Shown: positions 1 through 6,911, counted from the first letter of the stretch. The stretch is 7,227 nucleotides of DNA from Candidatus Omnitrophota bacterium (GCA_020632575.1 JACKFH010000087.1:1-7227); one strand, 5' to 3'. Program-made: numbers and translations. Notes: a model not told the origin generated them from the sequence alone.

Positions 1-731
1 CCCATGTCTCCCGTTCCCAAATCCCAGAACCAATGCCAGTTGTAGTGCCAACGATTTTGAGTGAAAGGAGTCTTATCGGCGGGACCGAGCCAAAGATCGT
101 AATTCACACCAGGAGGGGGATCGGAGGGTTCGGCTCGTCCGATGGGCTCCCGCAACTGGGAGTTGGTGGCCTTGGCCATTCTGACCTTGCCGATGATTCC
201 ATCCTGAAGGGCTTGAATACCGGCACGTGAACTCCGGCCGCTCCGGCTCTGGGTGCCGTGCTGCATGCATTTGCCTGTCTTTTTGGCCGCTTTCACCATG
301 AGCCTTCCCTCATTGAGGTTGTGGCAACACGGTTTTTCCACATACACATGCTTACCCGCCAGGGCGCCCATGATGGCGATGGGGCCATGCCAATGGTCGG
401 GAGTGGCGATGCTGATGGTGTCGATCGAGGAATCGTCTAGGATCTCTCGGAAGTCTCCAACCTCGCGACACTTCTCGAGATTGGGAGCCCGCTTCTTCGC
501 GTCGGCCAGCCTCGAAGGGTCGATATCGCAAATGGCGACGACCTCGCAGTCGTCAAAATTTTGAAAGGTTTCACTTTGGCGTCGCCCTTGACCTCCGATT
601 CCGATGGTCGCGTGACGCACTCGGTCATTCGGGCCCGCGACGCCCTTGGGGGTTCCGATGTAGAAACTACTCGCAGCCGCCAATCCCATCCCGGCGGCCT
701 TGGCGAACTCTCTCCGATTTAGGTCATTCAT
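1..731 (-). CDS. Gfo/Idh/MocA family oxidoreductase, Tat-exported (C-terminus off window)
   Basis: NAD(P)-dependent sugar or polyol dehydrogenase-type protein; the substrate cannot be read. Only the first 243 residues are visible. A twin-arginine signal is at residues 5-14 (NRREFAKAAG), followed by a short hydrophobic segment. The Rossmann dinucleotide loop GIGGQG is at 44-49 and an acidic strand end CDID at 68-71. The family signature EKP is at 132-134, with the lysine usually implicated in catalysis or binding. The segment NWHWFWDLGTGDM (231-243) is typical of Tat-exported members common in Planctomycetota and Bacteroidota. Start: the ATG at 740 sits directly against the Shine-Dalgarno GGAGG (746-742), too close to be used, whereas the in-frame ATG at 731 lies 10 nt from it and gives the Tat signal at the very N-terminus. 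The frame is open without interruption to the window edge. It lies 103 nt downstream of the cytochrome gene on the same strand, so it may or may not be co-transcribed. Confidence 0.93.
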   Translation of the reverse strand, partial: MNDLNRREFAKAAGMGLAAASSFYIGTPKGVAGPNDRVRHATIGIGGQGRRQSETFQNFDDCEVVAICDIDPSRLADAKKRAPNLEKCREVGDFREILDDSSIDTISIATPDHWHGPIAIMGALAGKHVYVEKPCCHNLNEGRLMVKAAKKTGKCMQHGTQSRSGRSSRAGIQALQDGIIGKVRMAKATNSQLREPIGRAEPSDPPPGVNYDLWLGPADKTPFTQNRWHYNWHWFWDLGTGDM

Positions 732-741
732 TCTCAACATT

Positions 742-746
742 CCTCC
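742..746 (-). promoter_or_regulatory. Ribosome binding site that sets the oxidoreductase start
   Basis: GGAGG on the minus strand directly after a run of seven T (753-747). It touches ATG 740 but is 10 nt from ATG 731, which favours 731 as the real start. Confidence 0.65.
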
Positions 747-834
747 AAAAAAACAGTCGCCGTTACCGGCTTCACCAGTATAACCGAAAGCACGTTAAGG
801 GGGACAGGGCGAATCGTATGAGGCGTGAGCCCCC

Positions 835-2835
835 TCACTCTTTCCGAATAGAGTTTAAGAGAGAGACCAACTCCTGAGTTATTTCCGCATCCTCAGAATC
901 CCGAACCGCCCGCCTCAGATAGCGGTCTGCTTCATCCGGGCGACCCTCCTCGATAAGAATCTTTGCCAAATCGAGGGCGGCGCGGACATACCTTGGTTCG
1001 ATTCGAAGAGATTCCTTAAAGGAGTCGACAGCCTGATCCATTTGACCCAATTTAAAAAACGCCATTCCCAGGTAAAAGTGAGCCGGAACGAAATTGGGTC
1101 GCAACTCAATAGAGGTCTTCAATGAGGAGGCTGACTCATCGAACCGATCGTTTTGAAAGAGAAAGAGGCCGCGATTATAACGAGCCTCCGGACGGCTGGG
1201 GTCCAATTCAATCGAACGATTCACCCATTCCAAGGCGCTCCGCATATTTCCAGCGGCATGCTCGGTCACTGCTTTCCACTCGATCGCGAGGGGGTCTTCC
1301 GGAACCAAACTGAGCGCTCTCCTCACCTGCAAATCGGCGTTTGCATAATCGCCTTGGTGGATCAATCCTTCGGCGAGATCGAGATAGGGCGTCTCGTCTC
1401 GGGTTCTGTGACGCCGCAGGACCGTTTGGAGGTGCGATACCGCTTCTCGGTTTCCTCCCGCTCGAAGAACTGCGACGGCTTTGTAGATTTCACCAATCAG
1501 GCCGGGGAGTGTGAAGCGATCCGAATAGAAATCGATTCCCGTCAAAACTGGTTCGTCTTCTCGACGAAATTCCGTTAGGGATTCCAAGTCACTGTAAACC
1601 CCTATCCGGTGGTCCGTCATGAGGGTGTGGACCACATCCTGAGGCCGACGCTTGGGCATGTGACAAGAGACGCAATCGTCGATGGAAACATCCGACGATA
1701 TCTCTGGCATGTCTCCTTCCTTGTGGGGTTCGTGGCAATCGAGGCAAATATCGCGATAGTGCGCCTCACGGTCCGTCTCGGGCAGTTTACGATGAGGATC
1801 GTGGCAACGGATACAACTGAGTTCTCTGGAAGATTCGAGGTAACAAGGGCTTTGATAGAGGCGGTAGGCATGGTGGTTAATCTCGAATCGACCCGACCGA
1901 TCTCGTCCCTCTTCGTCGACATCCATTTGCACCACGTAATCCTGAAGGGGATTGCCTGGACGGTAGGAGAAATCGTTTCGCTCGAAGCGCCTGACGCCAA
2001 ACAATGAAACAGTGGGTTGCAGATGACATTGGTTGCAGACATCGTCGCGGAGTGCGGGTTCGAGTTTGGCCGGATTGACAATGGTTGACCGAATAGTTTC
2101 TTCGTCGAGGTCTTTGGACAAGGCCGCCTCGACATGGGCCGCTCCGGGACCGTGGCAACGCTGGCAACCGATACCTTCCGGAAGGTCCTCGGGGAACCGA
2201 TGAGGCCCCCAATGGTTGTCGGATCCAACGGGAACCTCGGGGTAAGCGTTGTGGCAAAACATGCACTCGCGCCGGACCCTTCGTCCGATCCCGTGATGGT
2301 CCTCTCGATCGAACCCAGGGGCCATTCCCCATTCCTTCGATTGGGAGTACCACTGGATCGGGAACTCGTAGATTTCCCCGAACTCGGTTTGATAGAGGTA
2401 GGTTCGCGAATGATTGCCCGACCCCATGATCCAATCGACCTCCCGTTCGTATTCGTGGATCGGCTTGCCGTCGTCACCCACCAGCCACCTTTTGAATGTC
2501 AGTCGATCTCCCTCGCGGGTCAGCTCATAGTATCGGTCGGAGGGGACGTGATGGAATTTCGTGTTCTCGAAATCCTCGATGAACGGTTGGGAACCGGGAC
2601 GGTAAAAGGATTGAGCCATCCCAACTTCCCGATAGGATTGGAACAACTCGTAATGGCAAACCTCGCAGGCTCGGTCTTCGATGTAACCGGGCGCGGCTCC
2701 CTTCATCACATGATAGTCGAGAGTCCTTCCGGCATTCAGCGTGTCCTCGGATTGAGCGAATTTGGTTGGAACAAAAACCAAAAGAGCCAACAACCATTTG
2801 AGTGTCGAAACTCGTAACGATCCCATGTCAGCCAT
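835..2835 (-). CDS. Secreted heptaheme cytochrome c with C-terminal TPR repeats
   Basis: Probable periplasmic or extracellular electron-transfer protein, 666 residues. Seven CxxCH heme-attachment motifs begin at residues 57, 191, 224, 267, 341, 364 and 388 (CEVCH, CMFCH, CQRCH, CNQCH, CIRCH, CLDCH, CVSCH). Many other histidines (for example HH pairs near 95, 180 and 321) could be distal ligands. The architecture resembles cytochrome c554-related multiheme proteins. A linker is followed at about 450-660 by at least three TPR-like units (such as PEARYNRGLFLFQNDRFDES and FYLGMAFFKLGQMDQAVDSF), a protein-protein interaction scaffold. The signal peptide has hydrophobic core WLLALLVFVP and a plausible cleavage after AQS near residue 29. 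The open frame runs back to an ATG at 2961, but that would overlap the previous gene and precede the signal peptide. ATG 2835 (or 2826) fits better, although neither has a clear Shine-Dalgarno. It begins 37 nt after the Thr/Pro protein and probably shares its transcript. The partner and redox role are unknown. Confidence 0.92.
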   Translation of the reverse strand: MADMGSLRVSTLKWLLALLVFVPTKFAQSEDTLNAGRTLDYHVMKGAAPGYIEDRACEVCHYELFQSYREVGMAQSFYRPGSQPFIEDFENTKFHHVPSDRYYELTREGDRLTFKRWLVGDDGKPIHEYEREVDWIMGSGNHSRTYLYQTEFGEIYEFPIQWYSQSKEWGMAPGFDREDHHGIGRRVRRECMFCHNAYPEVPVGSDNHWGPHRFPEDLPEGIGCQRCHGPGAAHVEAALSKDLDEETIRSTIVNPAKLEPALRDDVCNQCHLQPTVSLFGVRRFERNDFSYRPGNPLQDYVVQMDVDEEGRDRSGRFEINHHAYRLYQSPCYLESSRELSCIRCHDPHRKLPETDREAHYRDICLDCHEPHKEGDMPEISSDVSIDDCVSCHMPKRRPQDVVHTLMTDHRIGVYSDLESLTEFRREDEPVLTGIDFYSDRFTLPGLIGEIYKAVAVLRAGGNREAVSHLQTVLRRHRTRDETPYLDLAEGLIHQGDYANADLQVRRALSLVPEDPLAIEWKAVTEHAAGNMRSALEWVNRSIELDPSRPEARYNRGLFLFQNDRFDESASSLKTSIELRPNFVPAHFYLGMAFFKLGQMDQAVDSFKESLRIEPRYVRAALDLAKILIEEGRPDEADRYLRRAVRDSEDAEITQELVSLLNSIRKE

Positions 2836-2872
2836 TGAAGACCGACCCACGGATTGTGTCCAGAGCAACCAG

Positions 2873-3517
2873 TTAGTCGGACTTTCCGCCGGAACCTTCC
2901 CCGGGCGGGAACTGACCTTGCCAGTAAAGCGAGAAATCGAATAGCAGAACAGGATCGCCATCGGGTTCTTGGACGCGGGAGACCCATTCGATTAGATCTC
3001 TCGTATCAATGAAGCCGTCGATCGGGTCGGGTTGGACATCGTAGTTGGTTCTCCCCGGCGTCTCGGTCGGTGTGGGGAGAGTCCCGGTTGGCGTTTCCGT
3101 TGGCGTATTAGTTGGCAGGGTTCCGGTTGGCGTTTCGGTCGCGGTTGGCAAGGTTCCCGTCAGAGTGGGTGTGGGAGTGAAGGTCGAAGTCGGGGTCGTT
3201 CCGTCAGTGGTCGAAGTGGGTGTCGGAGTCGATGTCTCGGTGGGCAGCGTACCGGTCGGGGTTTGAGTGGGGGTGTTCGTGACTGAGGCGGGGCCTCCGG
3301 CCCCCGGCCAAAATCCGCCACGCAGCCGGATGTCTCCGCCGGTCATTCCAACCGACGCGTCGGGTTGACCCACAGTGCCCCTCAATCGGGTGTTTCCCTC
3401 CTCCATGGTCCCGCCCCCGCCATCGATGGTGAACCGGCCGATGGCCGATTGTCCCCATCCGATTGCTGGAATTCCGAACAGGACCGCCAAAAGAAAGGAA
3501 TTGAAAACGCGATTCAT
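2873..3517 (-). CDS. Small secreted Thr/Pro-repeat protein with dockerin-like C-terminus
   Basis: Unnamed exported protein of 214 residues. Signal peptide at 1-22 (hydrophobic LLAVLFGIPAIG, likely cleavage after GWG or just beyond). Residues 27-72 form a head with FTIDGGGGT, GTVGQPDA and GGFWPG, a pattern I recall from secreted proteins of Planctomycetota and related groups. Residues 80-155 are an almost pure Thr/Pro/Ser/Glu low-complexity linker with recurrent TPTGTLPT units, likely extended and possibly O-glycosylated. Residues 159-201 contain DPIDGFIDTRDLIEW, reminiscent of a single degenerate dockerin/EF-hand calcium loop, then LLFDFSLYWQG. The start ATG overlaps the preceding stop (ATGA, 3517-3514) and has a GAGG Shine-Dalgarno 7 nt upstream inside the preceding gene, so translation is probably coupled. 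The role is unknown; a surface spacer or anchoring protein is a guess. Confidence 0.88.
   Translation of the reverse strand: MNRVFNSFLLAVLFGIPAIGWGQSAIGRFTIDGGGGTMEEGNTRLRGTVGQPDASVGMTGGDIRLRGGFWPGAGGPASVTNTPTQTPTGTLPTETSTPTPTSTTDGTTPTSTFTPTPTLTGTLPTATETPTGTLPTNTPTETPTGTLPTPTETPGRTNYDVQPDPIDGFIDTRDLIEWVSRVQEPDGDPVLLFDFSLYWQGQFPPGEGSGGKSD
3053..3280 (-). repeat. Thr/Pro-encoding low-complexity repeat
   Basis: Imperfect tandem coding repeats within the small secreted protein, with units such as ACPGGxACCCTGCC-like blocks encoding TPTGTLPT at about four places. On the plus strand it appears as repeated 'ggttggcgttt' type words. It is likely prone to length change by slippage or recombination. 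Confidence 0.8.
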
Positions 3518-5115
3518 TTGGTGACCTCGGGCGGGGAGGTGACCGTGCCATAAGCGGTCGGGAAATACATCAGCACCAACCGTGTGTCGCTAAGAATGAA
3601 TGAGGACCCATCGTCACTGTCGACCGTGACCGTGAAGGAGTGAGTTCCGGCGGTCACCGGAAAGACGCCGGATAGATGGTAGGGATCGACGAAATCCCCG
3701 GCGGCGCCCGAGTAGTTTCGGATGACCGTATCATAGCCGCTTGAATCCTCGGCCTGCAATTCGATGAAACCGACGACCGCCTGGTTGACGCCAAAGGAGA
3801 GATTGGCGTCCCCGGTGGCGCAGGCCCAAACGAAACCGGAGGCGGGTGCATTGATCTCGGCGGTGGCGATCGTCTGTTTGAAGAAAATCGAACCGACTTC
3901 TCCAGTCACCTGGACGATTCCCGGCTCGTTGACCATCTCCGTGGAGGAGATCGAACTCGAGGGAAGGACCACGGAACCGTCGCCGGAGGAGCCGGTGACA
4001 TGCAGACGCCCCGTCGGGGATTGCGTTCCGACTCCCAGATTGCCGGAGGTGTCGAGAACCATCCGGGGAACCTTTATCGAGGGCTCGACACGGGTGGTGA
4101 AGTTGTAGTCATGGTCCCCTCCGGTTTCGGCCATGCCACCCGGGTAGGGGTTCGACTCGCTTCGGAAAAAGTTCAGATCCGTTGTTCCGGCGAGCGCCCA
4201 CGTGTAAACGCTTCCCTCCAAGACAGTCGGCGGCGTCCCGAAATTGAAGGAGAAATCGCCGGATTGATTCGCATTAATGGTGCGAACCGCTACTCCAAGG
4301 AGTGTTCCATTCTTTCCCTCTCCCTCGTAGAGAAAGAGGTTGGGAACGTGGACGATCAAAGATCCTGTTTCCAGAGGGAGGACAATGGATGTCAACCTCC
4401 CATCGACGCCCGCGGTGAACGATTGCCAATGACTATCCCCTGTGATCGCGGTTGTCCCACCCGAACTCGATTGATCGTCGACCGCTGAGCCGAAGGCGTC
4501 CTGTTTGCCGAATCCGACGGAACCGTCGTCCTCGACCTTGACCGCCTCGACCGGATCGCCGTCGGGAGCGTCGAGCGAGCTATGGACATGGTCGGTTCCA
4601 TCGCTGCCGGTGTTGTCGACATTGTCCGCGAAACCGGAGGGGATGTTTTGAACGTTGGTCCAGTCCACGGAATCGGCGGCGTCGGCGTTTATGGCGGTCT
4701 GCGCGGAAAGGGCCTCGCCCGCCGTCTGAGCGTAAGGGGTGGGGTGGATTTCCTGCCTTGGGCTCAGAGTTTGATAGGGTTGCCCGGAGGGACAGGCCAC
4801 GGAAATCTCGAGATACCGTTCGGAGCCGTCAAAAACCCCCGCCCCGAAATCGAGGTTGACCGTGAAGACTCCGTCCTCGACGGCCACACCGTTAAGAGTC
4901 TGCGTCGCCCCCACTTGGTTGGCGGGTGCGGTGGCGGCAAGATCGTTCCAGAGGGTAAACCGGAAATCGCAGTTTTCGTTGACCGGAGACTCTGCGATTT
5001 CCACCTGGCCCTGATAGGTAAACGATGTCGGGAAGGATTGGGCGGTAACTGACGAAGACATGAACCCAACCGCCATGAGAATCCCGATGGAGAATATCAT
5101 GGTTTTCTTTGTCAT
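3514..5115 (-). CDS. Secreted fibre-like surface protein, paralogue 2
   Basis: Exported protein of 533 residues, clearly paralogous to its upstream neighbour. Signal peptide 1-26 (MTKKTMIFSIGILMAVGF..., cleavage after VTAQ or VTA). The N-terminal domain at about 31-130 runs from FTYQGQVE to LSPRQEIHPTPYAQ and holds two cysteines (49, 108) also conserved in the paralogue, a possible disulfide. An Ala-rich segment (about 131-150, AQTAINADAA) is extra relative to the paralogue. The middle part (about 160-350) includes DHVHSSLDAPDGDP and TDLNFFRSE. LGVGTQSPTGRLHV at 360-373 is the motif that in phage tail fibres and bacterial surface proteins often precedes a tip domain. The beta-rich end at 420-533 closes with YFPTAYG. 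No peptidase S74 chaperone domain is visible. The start at 5115 has GGGAG 7-8 nt upstream and gives a clean signal peptide; the frame stays open to 5352 but that would overlap the upstream gene. Adhesin or fibre is an inference. Confidence 0.9.
   Translation of the reverse strand: MTKKTMIFSIGILMAVGFMSSSVTAQSFPTSFTYQGQVEIAESPVNENCDFRFTLWNDLAATAPANQVGATQTLNGVAVEDGVFTVNLDFGAGVFDGSERYLEISVACPSGQPYQTLSPRQEIHPTPYAQTAGEALSAQTAINADAADSVDWTNVQNIPSGFADNVDNTGSDGTDHVHSSLDAPDGDPVEAVKVEDDGSVGFGKQDAFGSAVDDQSSSGGTTAITGDSHWQSFTAGVDGRLTSIVLPLETGSLIVHVPNLFLYEGEGKNGTLLGVAVRTINANQSGDFSFNFGTPPTVLEGSVYTWALAGTTDLNFFRSESNPYPGGMAETGGDHDYNFTTRVEPSIKVPRMVLDTSGNLGVGTQSPTGRLHVTGSSGDGSVVLPSSSISSTEMVNEPGIVQVTGEVGSIFFKQTIATAEINAPASGFVWACATGDANLSFGVNQAVVGFIELQAEDSSGYDTVIRNYSGAAGDFVDPYHLSGVFPVTAGTHSFTVTVDSDDGSSFILSDTRLVLMYFPTAYGTVTSPPEVTK
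3916..4665 (-). repeat. Duplicated block, downstream copy
   Basis: Part of the tandem duplication shared with 5681-6433. A 24-bp block at 4156-4179 is identical to 5930-5953, and the segment near 4543-4610 closely matches that near 6316-6383. The spacing between matching points is about 1.77 kb, one gene length. The similarity extends beyond this block into the N-terminal domain. Confidence 0.75.
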
Positions 5116-5157
5116 AAAGGAATCTCCCAATGATTTCGGATGAGGAATACTGAAGAA

Positions 5158-5188
5158 TCTGTTCCGATGACGAAACCTTCGAAACAGA
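5158..5188 (-). other. Hairpin in the leader of paralogue 2
   Basis: In the predicted transcript an 8-bp stem (TCTGTTTC with GGAACAGA, one G-U pair) closes a 15-nt loop between 5188 and 5158. It lies between the predicted promoter and the Shine-Dalgarno of paralogue 2. It is not GC-rich and lacks a long T run, so it is a weak terminator candidate; it could instead stabilise the mRNA. It could also be chance. Confidence 0.3.
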
Positions 5189-5213
5189 AGAGTCTCTGTC
5201 CCTACAAAATTTG

Positions 5214-5243
5214 ATTCTAGGCCCGGCCGAGTCTGTCGGTCAA
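5214..5243 (-). promoter_or_regulatory. Sigma70-like promoter for paralogue 2
   Basis: On the minus strand, TTGACC (5243-5238), an 18-nt spacer and TAGAAT (5219-5214), located immediately after the stop of paralogue 1. Transcription would begin near 5207, leaving a leader of about 90 nt before the ATG at 5115. It would allow paralogue 2 and downstream genes to be expressed independently. Confidence 0.5.
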
Positions 5244-5251
5244 GAAGAAGA

Positions 5252-6850
5252 TCATTCATCGGATTCGGTCTCGATTGTCTTTGGTGGAAATGGTTCGGGC
5301 GAAGAGACGTTTCCATACGCGGTCGGTACGAACAATAGGTCCATCCGAACATCCTCCAGATTGTAATTCCCGGAACCGTAGATATTCCTTCGGTTCAAGG
5401 CGAAGGTATGCGTTCCCTCGGTTACCGGGAAGATTCCGGTGACGCTAAGTGTCGCGCTATGATAGCCGGAATTGGGGCTTTCGACGACGATTAGAAGTGG
5501 ATATCCCATCGAATCCGCATTCTCCAGCCCAAAGTTTCCCCCGTTGATTCCACTTCCCCCAACGTTGTAAATGGTTGCTGTGCCTGTCGCCGTGGCCCAG
5601 ACAAAGCCGCTGCTTGGCGCCGTGATCGAGGCCGAAACGAAAGTAAATCTCGAGTCGAATGCGAAAGGCCCTTCCATCGTGGCTTGGACAACTCCCGGCT
5701 CGTTGCCGAGTTCAACGGATGAGATCGAACTCGTGGGGAGGACAACGGATCCGTTACCGGAAGAAGCGCTGACATGAAGGCGCCCAGTGGGAGTTTGTGT
5801 TCCGATGCCAAGGTCTCCAGCCTCTGTCAGAGTCATCGTGGGAATCTCGATCGCGGGCTCCACTCGGGTGGAGAAGTTGTAATCGTGATCGCCGCCCGTT
5901 TCCGCCGCGCCGCCCGCGTATGGGTTTGTCTCGCTTCGGAAAAAGTTCAGATCGGTTGTGCCGGTGAGAGTCCAGGTATAGACGTTTCCCGCCACAACGT
6001 TCGGCGGCGTGGCAAAACCGAAGATGACATCCCCGGACTGATTCTGGCCGAGCGAGCGCGCGGTGACACCAAGAACGGCGCCTCCGGTTCCCTGGCCTTC
6101 ATAAAGAATCAGGGTGGCGAGGTGAATGAGTTGCGAGCCCGTTTGTATGGGTAGCGTAATCGAAGTCACCCTACCATCGATCCCAGCGGTAAAGGTCTGC
6201 CAGCGACCGTCCCCCGTGATGCTCGTGGTCCCTCCGACGCTCGACTGGTCGGTGACCTCGGCGCCGAACGCATCCTGGCGGCCGAATTCGACGGAGCCAT
6301 TGTTGCCCACTTTCACCGCCTCGACCGGGTCGCCATCGGGAGCGTCGAGCGAACTATGAACATGATCGCTTCCATCGCTGCCGCTATTGTCGACGCCATC
6401 GGCGAAACCGGGCGGGACATCTTGGATGTCGCTCCAATGAACCGATTTGGCGGTGACCGCGAGTTGGGCATAGGGAGTCGGGAGAATCTCTTGGCGCGGA
6501 CTCAGGGTCTGATAGGGCTCTCCCGAGGGACAGGCGACCGAGATCTGGAGGTGACGCGCTCCTCCATCGAACGCCCCCGCCCCGAAATCGAGTTCGACCG
6601 TGAAGATCCCATCGATCACCTCGACCTGAGCCAAGGTGACCGTGGCGCCGATTCGGTTCGCCGAAGCGGTCGCGGTTGGATCGTCCCAAAGAGTGAACTG
6701 GAAATCGCAATTCTCGTTGACTTCGGAGCCAGCCATTTCGACTTGACCTTGATAGGTGAAACGAGAGGTCATGGACTGAGCAGAACCCTGCTCGGAGAAG
6801 AGTCCGCCTACGATTAGGAGAAGGGTGAACCTCAAAAACATTTCGCGCAT
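5252..6850 (-). CDS. Secreted fibre-like surface protein, paralogue 1
   Basis: Exported protein of 532 residues and first gene of the minus-strand cluster. Signal peptide 1-24 (MREMFLRFTLLLIVGGLF..., cleavage near GSA-Q). The same layout as its downstream paralogue: N-terminal domain at about 30-130 (FTYQGQVE to LSPRQEILPTPYAQ) with conserved Cys48 and Cys107, the block DHVHSSLDAPDGDP (162-175), TDLNFFRSE (299-307), LGIGTQTPTGRLHV (347-360), and a beta-rich C-terminal part ending FVPTAYG (507-513) plus a short acidic tail. Identity to the paralogue is high up to about residue 390 (26 of 30 across 159-188) and much lower beyond. The start at 6850 has a perfect AGGAGG 7 nt upstream. A TTG farther upstream at 6904 is the promoter -35 box, not a start. 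The function is not known; it is a surface fibre, adhesin or structural coat candidate. Confidence 0.9.
   Translation of the reverse strand: MREMFLRFTLLLIVGGLFSEQGSAQSMTSRFTYQGQVEMAGSEVNENCDFQFTLWDDPTATASANRIGATVTLAQVEVIDGIFTVELDFGAGAFDGGARHLQISVACPSGEPYQTLSPRQEILPTPYAQLAVTAKSVHWSDIQDVPPGFADGVDNSGSDGSDHVHSSLDAPDGDPVEAVKVGNNGSVEFGRQDAFGAEVTDQSSVGGTTSITGDGRWQTFTAGIDGRVTSITLPIQTGSQLIHLATLILYEGQGTGGAVLGVTARSLGQNQSGDVIFGFATPPNVVAGNVYTWTLTGTTDLNFFRSETNPYAGGAAETGGDHDYNFSTRVEPAIEIPTMTLTEAGDLGIGTQTPTGRLHVSASSGNGSVVLPTSSISSVELGNEPGVVQATMEGPFAFDSRFTFVSASITAPSSGFVWATATGTATIYNVGGSGINGGNFGLENADSMGYPLLIVVESPNSGYHSATLSVTGIFPVTEGTHTFALNRRNIYGSGNYNLEDVRMDLLFVPTAYGNVSSPEPFPPKTIETESDE
5681..6433 (-). repeat. Duplicated block, upstream copy
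   Basis: Counterpart of 3916-4665. Conservation is strongest over the DHVHSSLDAPDGDP and TDLNFFRSE regions and fades sharply at the 3' ends of the two genes. Confidence 0.75.
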
Positions 6851-6857
6851 CCAATGG

Positions 6858-6863
6858 CCTCCT
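6858..6863 (-). promoter_or_regulatory. Ribosome binding site that sets the start of paralogue 1
   Basis: AGGAGG, a full Shine-Dalgarno core, 7 nt before the ATG at 6850. It excludes the upstream TTG at 6904. Confidence 0.8.
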
Positions 6864-6876
6864 AGGAATTTACGGA

Positions 6877-6904
6877 ATATTATGGTCTTCTCGAAAGTCG
6901 TCAA
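6877..6904 (-). promoter_or_regulatory. Sigma70-like promoter for paralogue 1 and the cluster
   Basis: On the minus strand, TTGACG (6904-6899), a 16-nt spacer and TAATAT (6882-6877). The matches to consensus are five of six for the -35 and close for the -10. Predicted transcription begins near 6870, giving a leader of about 20 nt before the ATG at 6850. AT-rich sequence lies just upstream. Not experimentally supported. Confidence 0.6.
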
Positions 6905-6911
6905 CTGAAGA

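Noticed and set aside
747..770. GCCG-GTAA-CGGC hairpin followed by seven T upstream of the oxidoreductase
   Set aside because: It resembles a terminator, but the stem is only 4 bp, a 5-nt gap separates it from the T run, and the Shine-Dalgarno follows at once. Not strong enough to call.
777..805. TATACT as a -10 box for the oxidoreductase gene
   Set aside because: No acceptable -35 hexamer at 16-18 nt upstream, so a promoter is not supported.
798..835. Possible terminator after the cytochrome gene (AGGGGG paired with CCCCCT)
   Set aside because: Only 6 bp with a 26-nt loop and no T run after it on the minus strand.
1617..2477. Minus-strand 286-codon open frame inside the cytochrome gene
   Set aside because: Out-of-frame overlap with a well-supported gene; composition is Arg/Ser/Thr-rich as expected of a frame-shifted reading, with no family signature.
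2134..2817. Long plus-strand open frame (227 codons) antisense to the cytochrome gene
   Set aside because: It is a shadow of the high-GC coding frame opposite. The opposite strand has seven heme motifs, a signal peptide and TPRs, while this frame has no recognisable domain.
3032..3286. Plus-strand Gly/Val/Arg-rich open frames opposite the Thr/Pro repeat
   Set aside because: They are the complement of the repeat and exist only because of its low complexity.
3514..6850. Prophage tail-fibre origin of the paralogues
   Set aside because: The GTQ.PTGRLHV motif is shared with phage fibres, but both proteins have Sec signal peptides, no S74 domain is seen, and no phage gene is present in the window.
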